NCBI GenBank assembly: GCA_035519675.1 | Contig: DATIWB010000026.1 | Coordinates: 22,999 to 86,998 of the forward strand | Length of the DNA: 64,000 nt | From: RPRB01 sp035519675 | Lineage (GTDB): Bacteria > Myxococcota > Myxococcia > Myxococcales > Myxococcaceae | Reading direction: 5' to 3' | Shown here: piece by piece, positions 32,902 to 42,139 of the stretch | How positions within the stretch are numbered: position 1 is the stretch's first letter | Layout of the letters: every line of letters starts with the position of its first letter | Notes under the pieces: model-generated | Told to the model about the DNA's origin: nothing | What the model saw: the letters and a program-made list of their open reading frames with translations, nothing else | Databases searched by the model: none | Translations under genes and position numbers: made by a program

Positions 32902-33741
32902 TCATCGAGCCGGGCCGAGCGCGACGCCGGGACCGAGTACCCCCACGAAGATCGCCAGCACCATCCCCCCGAGCACCAGCCAGGCCACGCTGCGTGGAAC
33001 CCCGAGCGGTGGCTGGACCGGGAGAGCGGGAGCACGCCGAGCCCACAGCCCGGGGTACCAGGCGAGCAGCGACGTCCCGCCGAACGAGGCCGCCGCCGCC
33101 GAGATCAGCACCAGCACCACGCCGTGTGGATTCCGCAGACCGGCGACGACGAAGGTGACGCCTCCCACCAGGTATGGAACCAGGGTGAGCGTCCGGGTCC
33201 GCCGCGCCCTCTCCTCGGCTCCGGTGGCGACGAACGGCTCCAGCGGGGGCATCAGCACCCGTGGCGCCCACCAGAAGTAGAGGACCGCCCCCAGCGCCGC
33301 CAGGCCGAGTCTCCAGGCCACCGCCGGCTGCATCCCGGAGACGACCACCGCCCAGTCGCCGATTCCCCCGAGGCCCGAGAAGAGCAGATAGCCAAAGGGG
33401 GTGAGCACGTTGACCGCCAGCATCAGCCAGGCGAAGTCGCGGGCCCGTCCCCACCCGCCGGGCAGCGTCCTCAAGGCTCCGTAGGCCAGTGCAGCCACTC
33501 CGAGGTTTGCGACGCTTCCGCCCGCAGCGAGCCAGCGCCGCGCCGAGGACGGGAGCCCCTCCACCGAGCACTCGAAGAAGACGGCATTCAGGGTCTCTGG
33601 ATGCCCGCCCACGAGGAGACAGGCCCCGCCGTGTCCCAGACCTTCGTGCACCACGTTGGAGAGGGCGTAGGCGACGACGGCGATGGCTCCCACCGTCCAG
33701 ACATCGAGCACCGAGTCCGGGGCCGGGGCCGATTCATCCAT
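32902..33741 (-). CDS. polytopic membrane protein with HEGLGH motif (M50-like?)
   Basis: A 279-residue protein with about seven or eight hydrophobic segments. In the first helix it has 'NVVHEGLGHGGACLLVGG' (His32, Glu33, His37), which resembles the HExxH of site-2-type zinc proteases (M50, HELGH) with one residue inserted. A conserved Asp-containing late motif typical of M50 (NxxPxxPLDG) is not seen. It might be a membrane metalloprotease relative that still binds zinc, or a non-peptidase. Cytoplasmic linkers include an Arg-rich 'EERARRTRTLTL'. It is convergent with pyk and separated from its upstream neighbour by 33 bases. Confidence 0.65.
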   Translation of the reverse strand: MDESAPAPDSVLDVWTVGAIAVVAYALSNVVHEGLGHGGACLLVGGHPETLNAVFFECSVEGLPSSARRWLAAGGSVANLGVAALAYGALRTLPGGWGRARDFAWLMLAVNVLTPFGYLLFSGLGGIGDWAVVVSGMQPAVAWRLGLAALGAVLYFWWAPRVLMPPLEPFVATGAEERARRTRTLTLVPYLVGGVTFVVAGLRNPHGVVLVLISAAAASFGGTSLLAWYPGLWARRAPALPVQPPLGVPRSVAWLVLGGMVLAIFVGVLGPGVALGPAR

Positions 33742-33774
33742 CGCCGGTGGAGAACCCTAGCGTGGGGACACCCC

Positions 33775-34782
33775 TCAGGGCACGCCCGGGTGCTCCCGCC
33801 ATCCGTGCAGCAGGTGAATGTAGTTCGCCCGCTCGTACGCCGACGGATCCGGGCAGGCCTTGAGGTTCATGCTCCCGCGGAGCTGACGGACCGAGGTGTA
33901 CTCCCGCTCCACCAGCCAGCGCTCGAGCGAGGCCCGGAGGGAGAGGAGGCGCGAGGGGCCGTTCCGGAGCAAGGTGGAGACCACCTGGACGGCGCTCGCC
34001 CCTGCCATCAACGCCCGGACCACGTCCACCGTCTCGTGCACCCCGCCGCTGATCGCCAGGGGGATCTTCCGCTGCGCGGAGAGGATGGCCAGCCACCGGA
34101 GCCGGAGGGGAAGCTCGGAGCTGTCCGAGAGGTGGAGGACCCGCTTCACCTCCAGCGACTCCACGTCGATCTCCGGCTCGAAGAGGCGGTTGAAGAGCAC
34201 CAGCGCGTCCGCACCAGCCTCCTCCAGCCCGAGGGCGATGCTCGCCACCGAGGTGTAGAAGGGCGAGAGCTTCACCGCGACCGGAATCTTCACTCTCCCC
34301 TTCAGTGTCCGGACCAGCTCCAGCGTCTCCTTCTCCAGGGCCGCCCCGTCGCGCGCCGGGTCGGTGGGGACGGCGTAGAGGTTCAGCTCCAGCGCGGAGG
34401 CCCCCGCCTGCTCGATGAGCCGGGCGAAGTCGATCCACCCACCGAGCGTGGTCCCGTTCAGCGAGGCAATGACCGGTACCTTCACCGCCGCGCGGATCTT
34501 CCGGAGCTGCTCCAGGTACCGGTCCGGGCCCATCCGGTAGTCCGGCGGGTCGGGGAGCACGCTGGAGGCCTCGGCCGAGATCTCGCGGTGCTGCTCGGTG
34601 GCCATGAACGTCGACAGCTGCTCCTGGGTGAGCTGCTCCTCGAACAGCGAGCGCATCACGATGGCCGGAGCGCCGGCGTCCTCCAGCGCCCTCACCGTCC
34701 CGACTTCGTCCGCCATCGGGGAAGCCCCGGGCAGGATGGGGTGGGCCAGCGTCAGTCCCAGGTACTCGACCGAGAGATCCAT
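33775..34782 (-). CDS. dihydroorotate dehydrogenase-like flavoprotein
   Basis: A 335-residue TIM-barrel protein of the PyrD-like group. The start 'MDLSVEYLGLTLAHPILPGAS' at 34782 is typical. Other family parts are 'VPVIASLNGTTLGGWIDFAR', 'ALELNLYAVP' in place of the usual 'ELNISCPN', 'IPVAVKLSPFYTSV' and the FMN-phosphate 'ISGGVHETVDVVRALMAGAS'. The changed N-x-S/C-P region argues against a true dihydroorotate dehydrogenase. It starts 8 bases after nifJ; pairing of this PyrD-like type with PFOR recurs in anaerobe-type genomes, so it may act in ferredoxin-linked metabolism. Confidence 0.85.
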   Translation of the reverse strand: MDLSVEYLGLTLAHPILPGASPMADEVGTVRALEDAGAPAIVMRSLFEEQLTQEQLSTFMATEQHREISAEASSVLPDPPDYRMGPDRYLEQLRKIRAAVKVPVIASLNGTTLGGWIDFARLIEQAGASALELNLYAVPTDPARDGAALEKETLELVRTLKGRVKIPVAVKLSPFYTSVASIALGLEEAGADALVLFNRLFEPEIDVESLEVKRVLHLSDSSELPLRLRWLAILSAQRKIPLAISGGVHETVDVVRALMAGASAVQVVSTLLRNGPSRLLSLRASLERWLVEREYTSVRQLRGSMNLKACPDPSAYERANYIHLLHGWREHPGVP

Positions 34783-34790
34783 GTGGGGGC

Positions 34791-37700
34791 TCACTCCAGG
34801 GTGGCCGCGGGCGGCGGCCGGACATCGGGGATGGCCGTGGCCTGCGGCACCACGACCTTGGCCAGCTGCTCGTAGACGCCGTAACGCTGGGTCACGTTCT
34901 GCTGCGCCCAGATCAGGAGCTGCTTGTAGCGTTCGGGGTCCAGTGTCTCGGTGATCCGGAAACGGGCCTCCTCGCGCATGTACTCGCGGAGCGGGAGCTT
35001 GGCCGGCCCCGAGTCCAGCACCAGGGGCGGTTGCCCGGCGGCGATGCGCCGCGGGTCGAAGCGGTACAGCGGCCAGCTCGCCGAGTCCACCGCCCGCTTC
35101 TGCTGCTCGAGCCCATGCACCAGGTCGTACCCGTGGGCGATGCAGGGGCTGTAGGCGATGACCAGCGAGGGGCCGCGGTAGCTCTCGGCCTCGAGCAGCG
35201 CCTTGACCACCTGCGCGTCCTTCGCTCCGAAGGCGACCTGGGCCACGTAGGCGGTCCGGTACCCCATCGCCAGCAGCCCCAGGTCCTTCTTCCCGGTGGC
35301 CTTGCCCGCGGCGGCGAACTTGGCCGCGGCGCCGAGCGGCGTGGCCTTCGACTGCTGCCCGCCGGTGTTCGAGTACACCTCGGTGTCCAGCACCAGGATG
35401 TTCACGTCGACGTCCGTCGAGAGGACGTGATCGAGCCCCCCGTACCCGATGTCGTATGCCCAGCCGTCGCCCCCGACGATCCACACCGTTCTCTTCAGCA
35501 AGTGGTCCGCCAGGCCGCGCAGCGTCCGACCCTCGAGGGTGTCGGCCTTCAGGCGGCTCTTCAGCTCGGCGACCCGCTTCCGCTGGGCGGCGATCCCGGA
35601 TTCGGTGGACTGGTCCGCCTCGAGCAGCGCGGTGACGAAGGCGTCCCCCAGCACCGGGGCCTGCCGCTTCAGCACCGTCTGCGCGAGGTGCCGGAGCGCG
35701 TCCGAACCGAGCCGGATCCCGAACCCGAACTCGGCGTTGTCCTCGAAGAGCGAGTTGGCCCAGGCCGGGCCCCGGCCCTCTCGGTTCACGGTGTACGGCG
35801 TGGTGGGGAGGTTCCCACCGTAGATCGACGAGCAGCCAGTGGCGTTGGCGATGATCATCCGATCGCCGAAGAGCTGGGTGAGCAGCTTGAGGTACGGCGT
35901 CTCCCCGCACCCGGAGCAGGCTCCGGAGAACTCGAACAGCGGCTGGAGGAACTGCGAGCCCTTCACGTCGATGCGCAGCGTCGTCCGGTCCACCTCGGGC
36001 AGCCCGAGGAAGAAATCGAACGACTTTCGTTCCTGCTCCCGCAGCGGCGGCTGTGGCGAGAGCTCCAGCGCCTTGTGCCGGGGGTTCGCCTTGTCCTTCG
36101 CCGGGCAGACCTCGATGCACAACCCGCAGCCGGTGCAGTCCTCCGGGGCGACCTGGACGGTGTATGCGCTCCCGGCCTGCCCCTTGAAGGGCATGTGCTT
36201 GAAGCCGCTCGGCGCGGTGGCCACCGCTCCCTCGCCATAGATTTTGGTGCGGATGGCGGCGTGCGGGCAGACCAGCGCGCACTTGTTGCACTGGATGCAG
36301 ATCGGCCCGTCCCAGACCGGGATCTCCAGGGCGAGGTTTCGCTTCTCCCACTTCGCCGTGGCGGTGGGCCAGGTGCCATCGATGGGGAAGGCGCTGACCG
36401 GGAGGAGGTCTCCCTTGTTCTCCAGCATCACCGCGGTGACCCGGCGCACGAAGTCCGGCGCCTCGGGGGCGACCACCGGCGGACGGCCGCGGGTGGCCGT
36501 CATCTTCGCCGGCACCTTCACCGGGAACAGCGCAGCGAGCGAGGCGTCCACCGCGGCGTGGTTCCGCCGCACCACCTCGGCGCCCTTCTTCTTGTAGGTC
36601 TTCTCGATCGACTTCTTGATCTGGTCGATGGCTTCGTCACGGGGGAGCACGCCGGAGAGGGCGAAGAAGCAGGCCTGCATCACCGCGTTGATCCGCCCGC
36701 CCATCCCTGCGGTCTGGGCGACCTTCACCGCGTCGATGACGTGCAGCTGCAGCTTCTTCTCCAGCACGGTCTGCTGGAACTCGCGCGGCAACCGGTCCCA
36801 GAGCTGGTCTGCGGGGTACGGGGCGTTGATCAGCACCACCGCCCCGGGCGCGGCGAGCTCGAGCACGTCCAGCCGGTCGATCAGCTGGAACTGGTGCACG
36901 CCCACGAAGCCGGCCTGCTTGACCAGGTAGGAGGAGCGGATCGGCCCCGGCCCGAAGCGGAGGTGGCTGATGGTCATCGCCCCCGACTTCTTCGAGTCGT
37001 AGACGAAGTAGCCCTGGGCGGCGTGCTCGGTCTCCTCGCCGATGATCTTGATCGACGCCTTGTTCGCGCCGACCGTCCCGTCGGCGCCGAGGCCGTAGAA
37101 CACCGCCTGGGTGCGGCCCGGCGCCGAGATCTCGAAGTCCCGCTTCCACTCCAGCGAGGTCCGGCTGACGTCGTCGACGATGCCCACCGTGAAGTGATTC
37201 TTCGGCTCCGGCCGGCCGAGGTTCTCGAAGACCGCGCGGACCATCCCTGGGTCGAACTCCTTCGAGGACAGGCCGTACCGCCCGCCGACCACGGCCGGCA
37301 TCGGCCGCCCGGCACGGGCCTCGGCGAGCGTGGCGAGCACGTCGAGGTACAGGGGCTCACCCGGGGCGCCCGGCTCCTTGGTCCGATCGAGCACCGAGAC
37401 CGCACGGACGGTCCGCGGCAGGGCGGCGAGGAAGGCCTCCGCCGGGAACGGACGGTAGAGCCGGACCTTGAGGACCCCGACCCGCTCACCCTTCGCCAGC
37501 ATCCAGTCGACGGTCTCGTGCGTCACCTCGGCGCCCGAGCCCATGGCCACCACCACCCGCTCGGCCTCGGGGTGGCCGTGGTAGTCCACGAGGTGGTACC
37601 GGCGGCCGGTGAGCTTCGCCAGCCGGTCCATCTCCTGCTGCACCACCTCGGGACAGGCGGCGTAGAAGGGGTTGCATGCCTCGCGCGCCTGGAAGAACGC

Positions 37701-38372
37701 GTCCGGGTTCTGCGCGGTCCCGCGGAGCACCGGGTGCTCCGGATCCAGCGCGCGGGCGCGGTGCGCGGCGATCGCCTGCTCGTCCACCATTGCCCTGAGC
37801 TGCTCGTCCGAGAGCTCGGCGATCTTCGCCACCTCGTGCGAGGTGCGGAAGCCGTCGAAGAAGTGCAGGAAGGGCACCCGTGCCCTCAGCGTCGCCGCAT
37901 GGGCCACCGCCGCGAGGTCGTGCGCCTCCTGCACCGAGCCGGAGGCGAGGAGCCCGAGCCCGATCTGCCGGCAGGCCATCACGTCCGAGTGATCGCCGAA
38001 GATGCTCAGCGCGTGGGTGGCCAGCGTCCGCGCCGCCACGTGCATGCAGAACGCGGTGAGCTCCCCGGCGATCTTGTAGAGGTTGGGGATCATCAACAGC
38101 AGGCCCTGCGACGCGGTGAAGGTCGTGGTGAGTGCCCCGGCCTGCAGCGCCCCGTGGACCGCTCCCGCCACCCCGGCCTCCGACTGGAGCTGCACCACCC
38201 GCGGGACCACGCCCCAGATGTTCTGCTGCCCGTGGGCCGACCACTCGTCGGCCAGTTCGGCCATCGCCGAGGACGGGGTGATCGGGTAGATGGCGATGGT
38301 CTCGGACAGCCGGTGGGCAACGGAGGCCACCGCCTCGTTCCCGTCGACGGTGAGAAGGCGAGGCGTGGGCAT
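34791..38372 (-). CDS. nifJ: pyruvate:ferredoxin (flavodoxin) oxidoreductase
   Basis: Single-chain PFOR of 1193 residues, converting pyruvate and CoA to acetyl-CoA, CO2 and reduced ferredoxin. Domains in order: alpha ('ETIAIYPITPSSAMAELADE' near residue 29), the second alpha domain, the gamma domain ('GADGTVGANKASIKIIGE'), a ferredoxin domain with 'CIQCNKCALVCPHAAI' and 'CTGCGLCIEVCPAK', then the beta domain with 'CSGCGETPYLKLLTQLFG' and the TPP site 'GDGWAYDIGYGGLDHVLS...NTGGQQ'. Start at 38372 follows GGAGGGGC; the longer upstream frame has no family match. It is transcribed with the PyrD-like gene. Confidence 0.96.
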   Translation of the reverse strand: MPTPRLLTVDGNEAVASVAHRLSETIAIYPITPSSAMAELADEWSAHGQQNIWGVVPRVVQLQSEAGVAGAVHGALQAGALTTTFTASQGLLLMIPNLYKIAGELTAFCMHVAARTLATHALSIFGDHSDVMACRQIGLGLLASGSVQEAHDLAAVAHAATLRARVPFLHFFDGFRTSHEVAKIAELSDEQLRAMVDEQAIAAHRARALDPEHPVLRGTAQNPDAFFQAREACNPFYAACPEVVQQEMDRLAKLTGRRYHLVDYHGHPEAERVVVAMGSGAEVTHETVDWMLAKGERVGVLKVRLYRPFPAEAFLAALPRTVRAVSVLDRTKEPGAPGEPLYLDVLATLAEARAGRPMPAVVGGRYGLSSKEFDPGMVRAVFENLGRPEPKNHFTVGIVDDVSRTSLEWKRDFEISAPGRTQAVFYGLGADGTVGANKASIKIIGEETEHAAQGYFVYDSKKSGAMTISHLRFGPGPIRSSYLVKQAGFVGVHQFQLIDRLDVLELAAPGAVVLINAPYPADQLWDRLPREFQQTVLEKKLQLHVIDAVKVAQTAGMGGRINAVMQACFFALSGVLPRDEAIDQIKKSIEKTYKKKGAEVVRRNHAAVDASLAALFPVKVPAKMTATRGRPPVVAPEAPDFVRRVTAVMLENKGDLLPVSAFPIDGTWPTATAKWEKRNLALEIPVWDGPICIQCNKCALVCPHAAIRTKIYGEGAVATAPSGFKHMPFKGQAGSAYTVQVAPEDCTGCGLCIEVCPAKDKANPRHKALELSPQPPLREQERKSFDFFLGLPEVDRTTLRIDVKGSQFLQPLFEFSGACSGCGETPYLKLLTQLFGDRMIIANATGCSSIYGGNLPTTPYTVNREGRGPAWANSLFEDNAEFGFGIRLGSDALRHLAQTVLKRQAPVLGDAFVTALLEADQSTESGIAAQRKRVAELKSRLKADTLEGRTLRGLADHLLKRTVWIVGGDGWAYDIGYGGLDHVLSTDVDVNILVLDTEVYSNTGGQQSKATPLGAAAKFAAAGKATGKKDLGLLAMGYRTAYVAQVAFGAKDAQVVKALLEAESYRGPSLVIAYSPCIAHGYDLVHGLEQQKRAVDSASWPLYRFDPRRIAAGQPPLVLDSGPAKLPLREYMREEARFRITETLDPERYKQLLIWAQQNVTQRYGVYEQLAKVVVPQATAIPDVRPPPAATLE

Positions 38373-38632
38373 GCCCCTCCGCGGTAGCACGCGACATGCC
38401 GCTCTCCGGACGTCCTCTCCGGCGCAAGCCATGCGCCGTGGCCCGGAGTCGCCGCCCGGGGCCGCATCAGGTGCGGTGTCGGGGCCGGGAGGCGACGATG
38501 TGATCGCGCATGCTTCTCGCATGGGTCGGGAAGTGCTCGGACGGCGGGGTCCGCCGCGCAAGCCGTGCGTCCGGCGACTGACGGGCGGCGCGGCGACCGA
38601 AGGGATTGCAGGTCTGCACCAGGAGGTCCGCC
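38373..38632. other. divergent intergenic region between nifJ and the hemerythrin-like gene
   Basis: About 260 bases upstream of both genes, likely holding their promoters. I see no clear promoter boxes, no palindromic operator of note and no gene. Confidence 0.4.
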
Positions 38633-39085
38633 ATGGAGCTGAGCGCGAGTCAGGTCCGCAGCCTCATCCTCGATGAACACGCCGTCCTCCGGGATGTTCT
38701 CGAGGAGATAGACCAGACACTGGGAGAGATGACGCGGCGAGTCCCGGGCGCCATCGGTCGGCTCCGGGCGACCCTCCGCACGCTCCAGGACGCGTTCCTC
38801 CGTCACCTCGCCCACGAGGAGGCGGTGCTCCGCCCGCTGCTGGCCGACGTCGACGCCTGGGGCCCGGCTCGGGTCGAGGCGATGGACGAGGAGCACCGGG
38901 CGCAGCGTGCGGCCCTCTCCGAGCTGAGCCGGCTGGCCCTCGACGAGGATGTGGACGGGACGGTCCAGTCCATCGAGGCGTTCGTCAGCCGGCTGCGCGC
39001 GGACATGGAGGGTGAGGAGCACCACGCGCTGAGCGAGGAGGTGCTCCGCGACGACATCATCGTCATCGACACCTTCATGGGTTGA
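38633..39085 (+). CDS. hemerythrin-like (HHE) domain protein
   Basis: A 150-residue four-helix protein. The ATG at 38633 has AGGAGGTCCGCC upstream. The HHE-type metal ligands are in 'DEHAVLRDVLEE', 'LRHLAHEEAVLRPLL', 'DEEHRAQRAAL' and 'EGEEHHALSEEVL', the spaced His/Glu pairs of the di-iron site. Such proteins bind oxygen or respond to oxygen or nitrosative stress. It diverges from nifJ, an oxygen-sensitive enzyme, and converges on the end of the nuo operon, which suggests an oxygen-related task; this is inference. Confidence 0.8.
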   Translation: MELSASQVRSLILDEHAVLRDVLEEIDQTLGEMTRRVPGAIGRLRATLRTLQDAFLRHLAHEEAVLRPLLADVDAWGPARVEAMDEEHRAQRAALSELSRLALDEDVDGTVQSIEAFVSRLRADMEGEEHHALSEEVLRDDIIVIDTFMG

Positions 39086-39134
39086 GCGTGCACGACCTCA
39101 CCCCCTGACGTCGGTCCGGTGCCCGGGGCGGCGC

Positions 39135-40595
39135 TCAGCGCCGCAGCGACAGCGCGACCGGCTGGCCGAGGAGGTCGGCCGCCGCGACGTCGGCCGCCTC
39201 GAGCAGGGGGCGCGGCCACAGCCCGAGGCCCACCACCGCCAGCAGGCACACGCCGATCGCCAGCCGGAGCGGGAGCCGCGTCGGAACCGGCGCGTTCCCC
39301 TCCCCCTCGGCCATGAACGTCGAGCGGGCCACGCTCAGGTAATAGAAGAGCCCCAGCACCGCGAGCGCGACGCCGAGCACCACCAGCCACCCGAGCCCGG
39401 CGCGGTAGCCCGCGAGCAGCACGAAGAGCTTCGCCCAGAACCCGGCCACGAAGGGGATGCCGGCGAGCGAGAGCAGGAAGATCAGCAGCGCCGCGCCGAG
39501 CACTGGCGCCCGGCGCGACAGCCCGGCGAGCCTGGGGATGCTGTGGCCACCCGAGGCCTCGGCGCCGGCGTGGAGCACCAGGAACGCGCCGAGGTTGGTG
39601 AAGACGTAGGTGGCCATGAAGAACAGCGCCATGGCCAGCCCGGCTCGCGTCCGCGCGGCGAGCCCGATGAGGACGTAGCCCATCTGGGCGATGCCGGAGA
39701 AGCCCAGCAGCCGGCGCACGTCGCCCTGGTTCAGGGCGAAGAAGTTCCCCACCAGCATGCTCGCGGCCGACAGCAGCACCACCGCCGGAGCCCAGAGCCC
39801 GGCCTGCGCTGCCCAGCCGTGCAGGAGGATGACCGCCAGGGCAGCGACCCCACCCAGCTTCGGCGCCACCGAGAGGAACGCCACGAACGGGGTGGGCGCG
39901 CCCTGGTAGGTGTCCGGGATCCAGAAGTGGAACGGGACCGCGCCGATCTTGAAGCCGAACCCGGCGACGATGAGGAGCATCCCCACCGCGGCCAGCGGCG
40001 CGCGGCCCGGATCCGCCGTGACGTCGATCGCCGTGGTCCCGCTCAGCCCCACCACCAGCGCGAGGCCGAAGAAGGTCAGCGCCGAGCTGGCGGTCCCGGT
40101 GACGAAGAGCTTCAGGCCCGCCTCCGCCCCGAGTCGTGGGCGCTCGGGGGGCCCGTCGTTCTTCGCCCAGGCAGCGAGCGCGTAGAGCGGAATGCCCATC
40201 AGCTCGAAGGAGACGACGAGGAGCGCCCAGTCCCGCGCCCCGGGGATCATCATCATTCCCGAGGTGCTGAAGAGGATCAGGGCCAGGTACTCGGACTGAC
40301 GGCCGCCGGCGCTCGACTCCAGCCAGTCCATCGACCCGAGCACCGCCAGCAGCGCGGCGCAGACGAACAGTCGCTGGAGGAACAGGCTCCAGGGACCGGC
40401 GACGTAGGCCCGGTGGGGGGCGACCCCCGCCGAGTTCATGCTCAGCGACAGCACCAGCAGCGCCAGCAGCAGCACCACCGACAGCCAGCCCCAGAGGCGC
40501 CCGCGCCCGGGGAGGAGTGTATCGCCGGCGAGCACCACCGCCCCGAGCGCTGCCACCGCCATCGCCGGCCCGAGCAGCTGGAACCAGGGATTCAT
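39135..40595 (-). CDS. nuoN: NADH-quinone oxidoreductase-type subunit N
   Basis: Antiporter-like proton-pumping subunit of complex I, 486 residues with about 14 hydrophobic segments. The core reads 'ELMGIPLYALAAWAKND', 'GLKLFVTGTASSALTFFG', 'KIGAVPFHFWIPDTYQGAPTP' (with the key Lys and Pro) and 'GFSGIAQMGYVLIGL'. Its start at 40595 overlaps the end of nuoM by four bases. It is the last gene of the operon. Confidence 0.95.
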   Translation of the reverse strand: MNPWFQLLGPAMAVAALGAVVLAGDTLLPGRGRLWGWLSVVLLLALLVLSLSMNSAGVAPHRAYVAGPWSLFLQRLFVCAALLAVLGSMDWLESSAGGRQSEYLALILFSTSGMMMIPGARDWALLVVSFELMGIPLYALAAWAKNDGPPERPRLGAEAGLKLFVTGTASSALTFFGLALVVGLSGTTAIDVTADPGRAPLAAVGMLLIVAGFGFKIGAVPFHFWIPDTYQGAPTPFVAFLSVAPKLGGVAALAVILLHGWAAQAGLWAPAVVLLSAASMLVGNFFALNQGDVRRLLGFSGIAQMGYVLIGLAARTRAGLAMALFFMATYVFTNLGAFLVLHAGAEASGGHSIPRLAGLSRRAPVLGAALLIFLLSLAGIPFVAGFWAKLFVLLAGYRAGLGWLVVLGVALAVLGLFYYLSVARSTFMAEGEGNAPVPTRLPLRLAIGVCLLAVVGLGLWPRPLLEAADVAAADLLGQPVALSLRR

Positions 40596-42139
40596 CTCCG
40601 GAGCGCCTCCGCCACCAGGGCCACCCGGTTGAGGTAGCCCGAGGTGGTGGCGTCGATGACGTCGAGGAGCAGCCGAGGCCAGACGCCGAACACCACCAGG
40701 CAGGCGCAGAGCACCACCGGCGCGACCCACTCGGTCCGGTGCGGGTCGGACAGGTGCGCCAGGTCCCCCGCCGGCCGTGGCCCCCAGAAGATGATCTTCG
40801 AGGCCCGGAGCACGTACACCGCGGTCACGAAGGCCCCGAGCACGGCCGGAACGGTCCACCAGGAGCTCCGGCCGGTCGCCGCGCCGAGGAACACCAGGAA
40901 CTCGGCCACGAAGCCCGCAGTCCCCGGAAGCCCCAGCGACGACAGGGCGCCGAGGGTGAAGAACGCGGCGATGGCCGGCATCGCGTGGGCGAAACCGCCC
41001 ATCTTCGCCAGATCTCGGGTGTGCGCCCGTTCGTAGACCAGGCCCACCAGGGCGAAGAACAGGCCGGTCATGATGCCGTGGGCGAACATCTGGAACACCG
41101 CTCCGTTCCAGCCCACCGGGGTGAGGGTGGCCGCCCCGAGCATCACCACGCCCATGTGGCTCACCGAGGAGTAGGCCACGATGTACTTGAGGTCGTCCTG
41201 GGCCGCAGCGCAGAGCGCTCCGTAGAGCACGTTCACCACCGCCACCCCGCCAACGATCGGCGCCCAGCTGACCGCGGCCTCGGGCGCCAGCACCATCCCC
41301 ACCCGCATCACGCCGAACGCGCCCAGCTTCATCAGCACGCCGGCGTGCAGCATGCTGACCGCGGTGGGCGCCGAGGCGTGGCCGTCCGGGCTCCAGGTAT
41401 GGAACGGGAAGACGCCCGCCAGGGTCCCGAAGCCGAGCCAGAGCAGCGGGAAGACCCACATCTGCGTCGAGCGGGGGAAGGGCACCAGCGCCAGCTGGCC
41501 CAGGTCGAAGGTCCGCGCACCGGCCCGCGACCAGAGGCCGAAGATGGCCACCAGGATGGCCGCCGAGCCCACCAGGAGCATGAGGGTGAGCTTCATCGCC
41601 GCGTACTCGCGGCTTCCCACCGCGAAGCGCCGCCAGGCGGCCTTGAACGGCCCGGCCGGAGGCACCTGGTGGCTGCTCCCCCAGATGCCGATCAGCAGGT
41701 ACATCGGGAGGACGGCGATCTCGTAGAAGAGGAAGAAGACGAAGAGGTCCTGGCTGACGAAGACGCCGAAGACGCCGGTCACCAGCGTGAGCAGGAGGAC
41801 GAAGAACTCCTTGTCTCGCCGCTGCACCGTCCAGCTCGCCAGCACGCCGGTGACGATGATGATCCCGGTGAGGAGCACCAGCGCGATGCTCCATCCGTCG
41901 GCGGCGAGCGAGAAGGAGATGCCCATCGAGGGCACCAGCGGGTAGCGCTCGGCGAGCTGGAACCCGCCCACGCTCTTGTCCCAGGCGAGCCCCGCCGTCA
42001 CCGCGGTGACCAGGCCACCCCCGGCCCCGGCCAGCGACACCCAGCGGACGAGCTGCCGCATCCGCCCGGGGATGACCAGAAGCACCGCCGCGGCCACCGC
42101 CGGCGAGGCCACCATCGCCAGGAGGAGGTGCCCGCTCAT
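40592..42139 (-). CDS. nuoM: NADH-quinone oxidoreductase-type subunit M
   Basis: Antiporter-like pump subunit, 515 residues. Signature parts: 'FFLFYEIAVLPMYLLIGIWG' with the conserved Glu, 'VFPFHTWSPDGHASAPTAVSMLHAGVLMKLGAFG' region with Lys and His, and 'YSSVSHMGVVMLGAA'. Starts at 42139, overlapping the nuoL stop by four bases. The N-terminal domain is complete. Confidence 0.95.
   Translation of the reverse strand: MSGHLLLAMVASPAVAAAVLLVIPGRMRQLVRWVSLAGAGGGLVTAVTAGLAWDKSVGGFQLAERYPLVPSMGISFSLAADGWSIALVLLTGIIIVTGVLASWTVQRRDKEFFVLLLTLVTGVFGVFVSQDLFVFFLFYEIAVLPMYLLIGIWGSSHQVPPAGPFKAAWRRFAVGSREYAAMKLTLMLLVGSAAILVAIFGLWSRAGARTFDLGQLALVPFPRSTQMWVFPLLWLGFGTLAGVFPFHTWSPDGHASAPTAVSMLHAGVLMKLGAFGVMRVGMVLAPEAAVSWAPIVGGVAVVNVLYGALCAAAQDDLKYIVAYSSVSHMGVVMLGAATLTPVGWNGAVFQMFAHGIMTGLFFALVGLVYERAHTRDLAKMGGFAHAMPAIAAFFTLGALSSLGLPGTAGFVAEFLVFLGAATGRSSWWTVPAVLGAFVTAVYVLRASKIIFWGPRPAGDLAHLSDPHRTEWVAPVVLCACLVVFGVWPRLLLDVIDATTSGYLNRVALVAEALRR

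Noticed and set aside
35031..38387. An 1118-codon open frame antisense to nifJ
   Set aside because: Same shadow-frame character; nifJ on the other strand is complete with all cofactor motifs.
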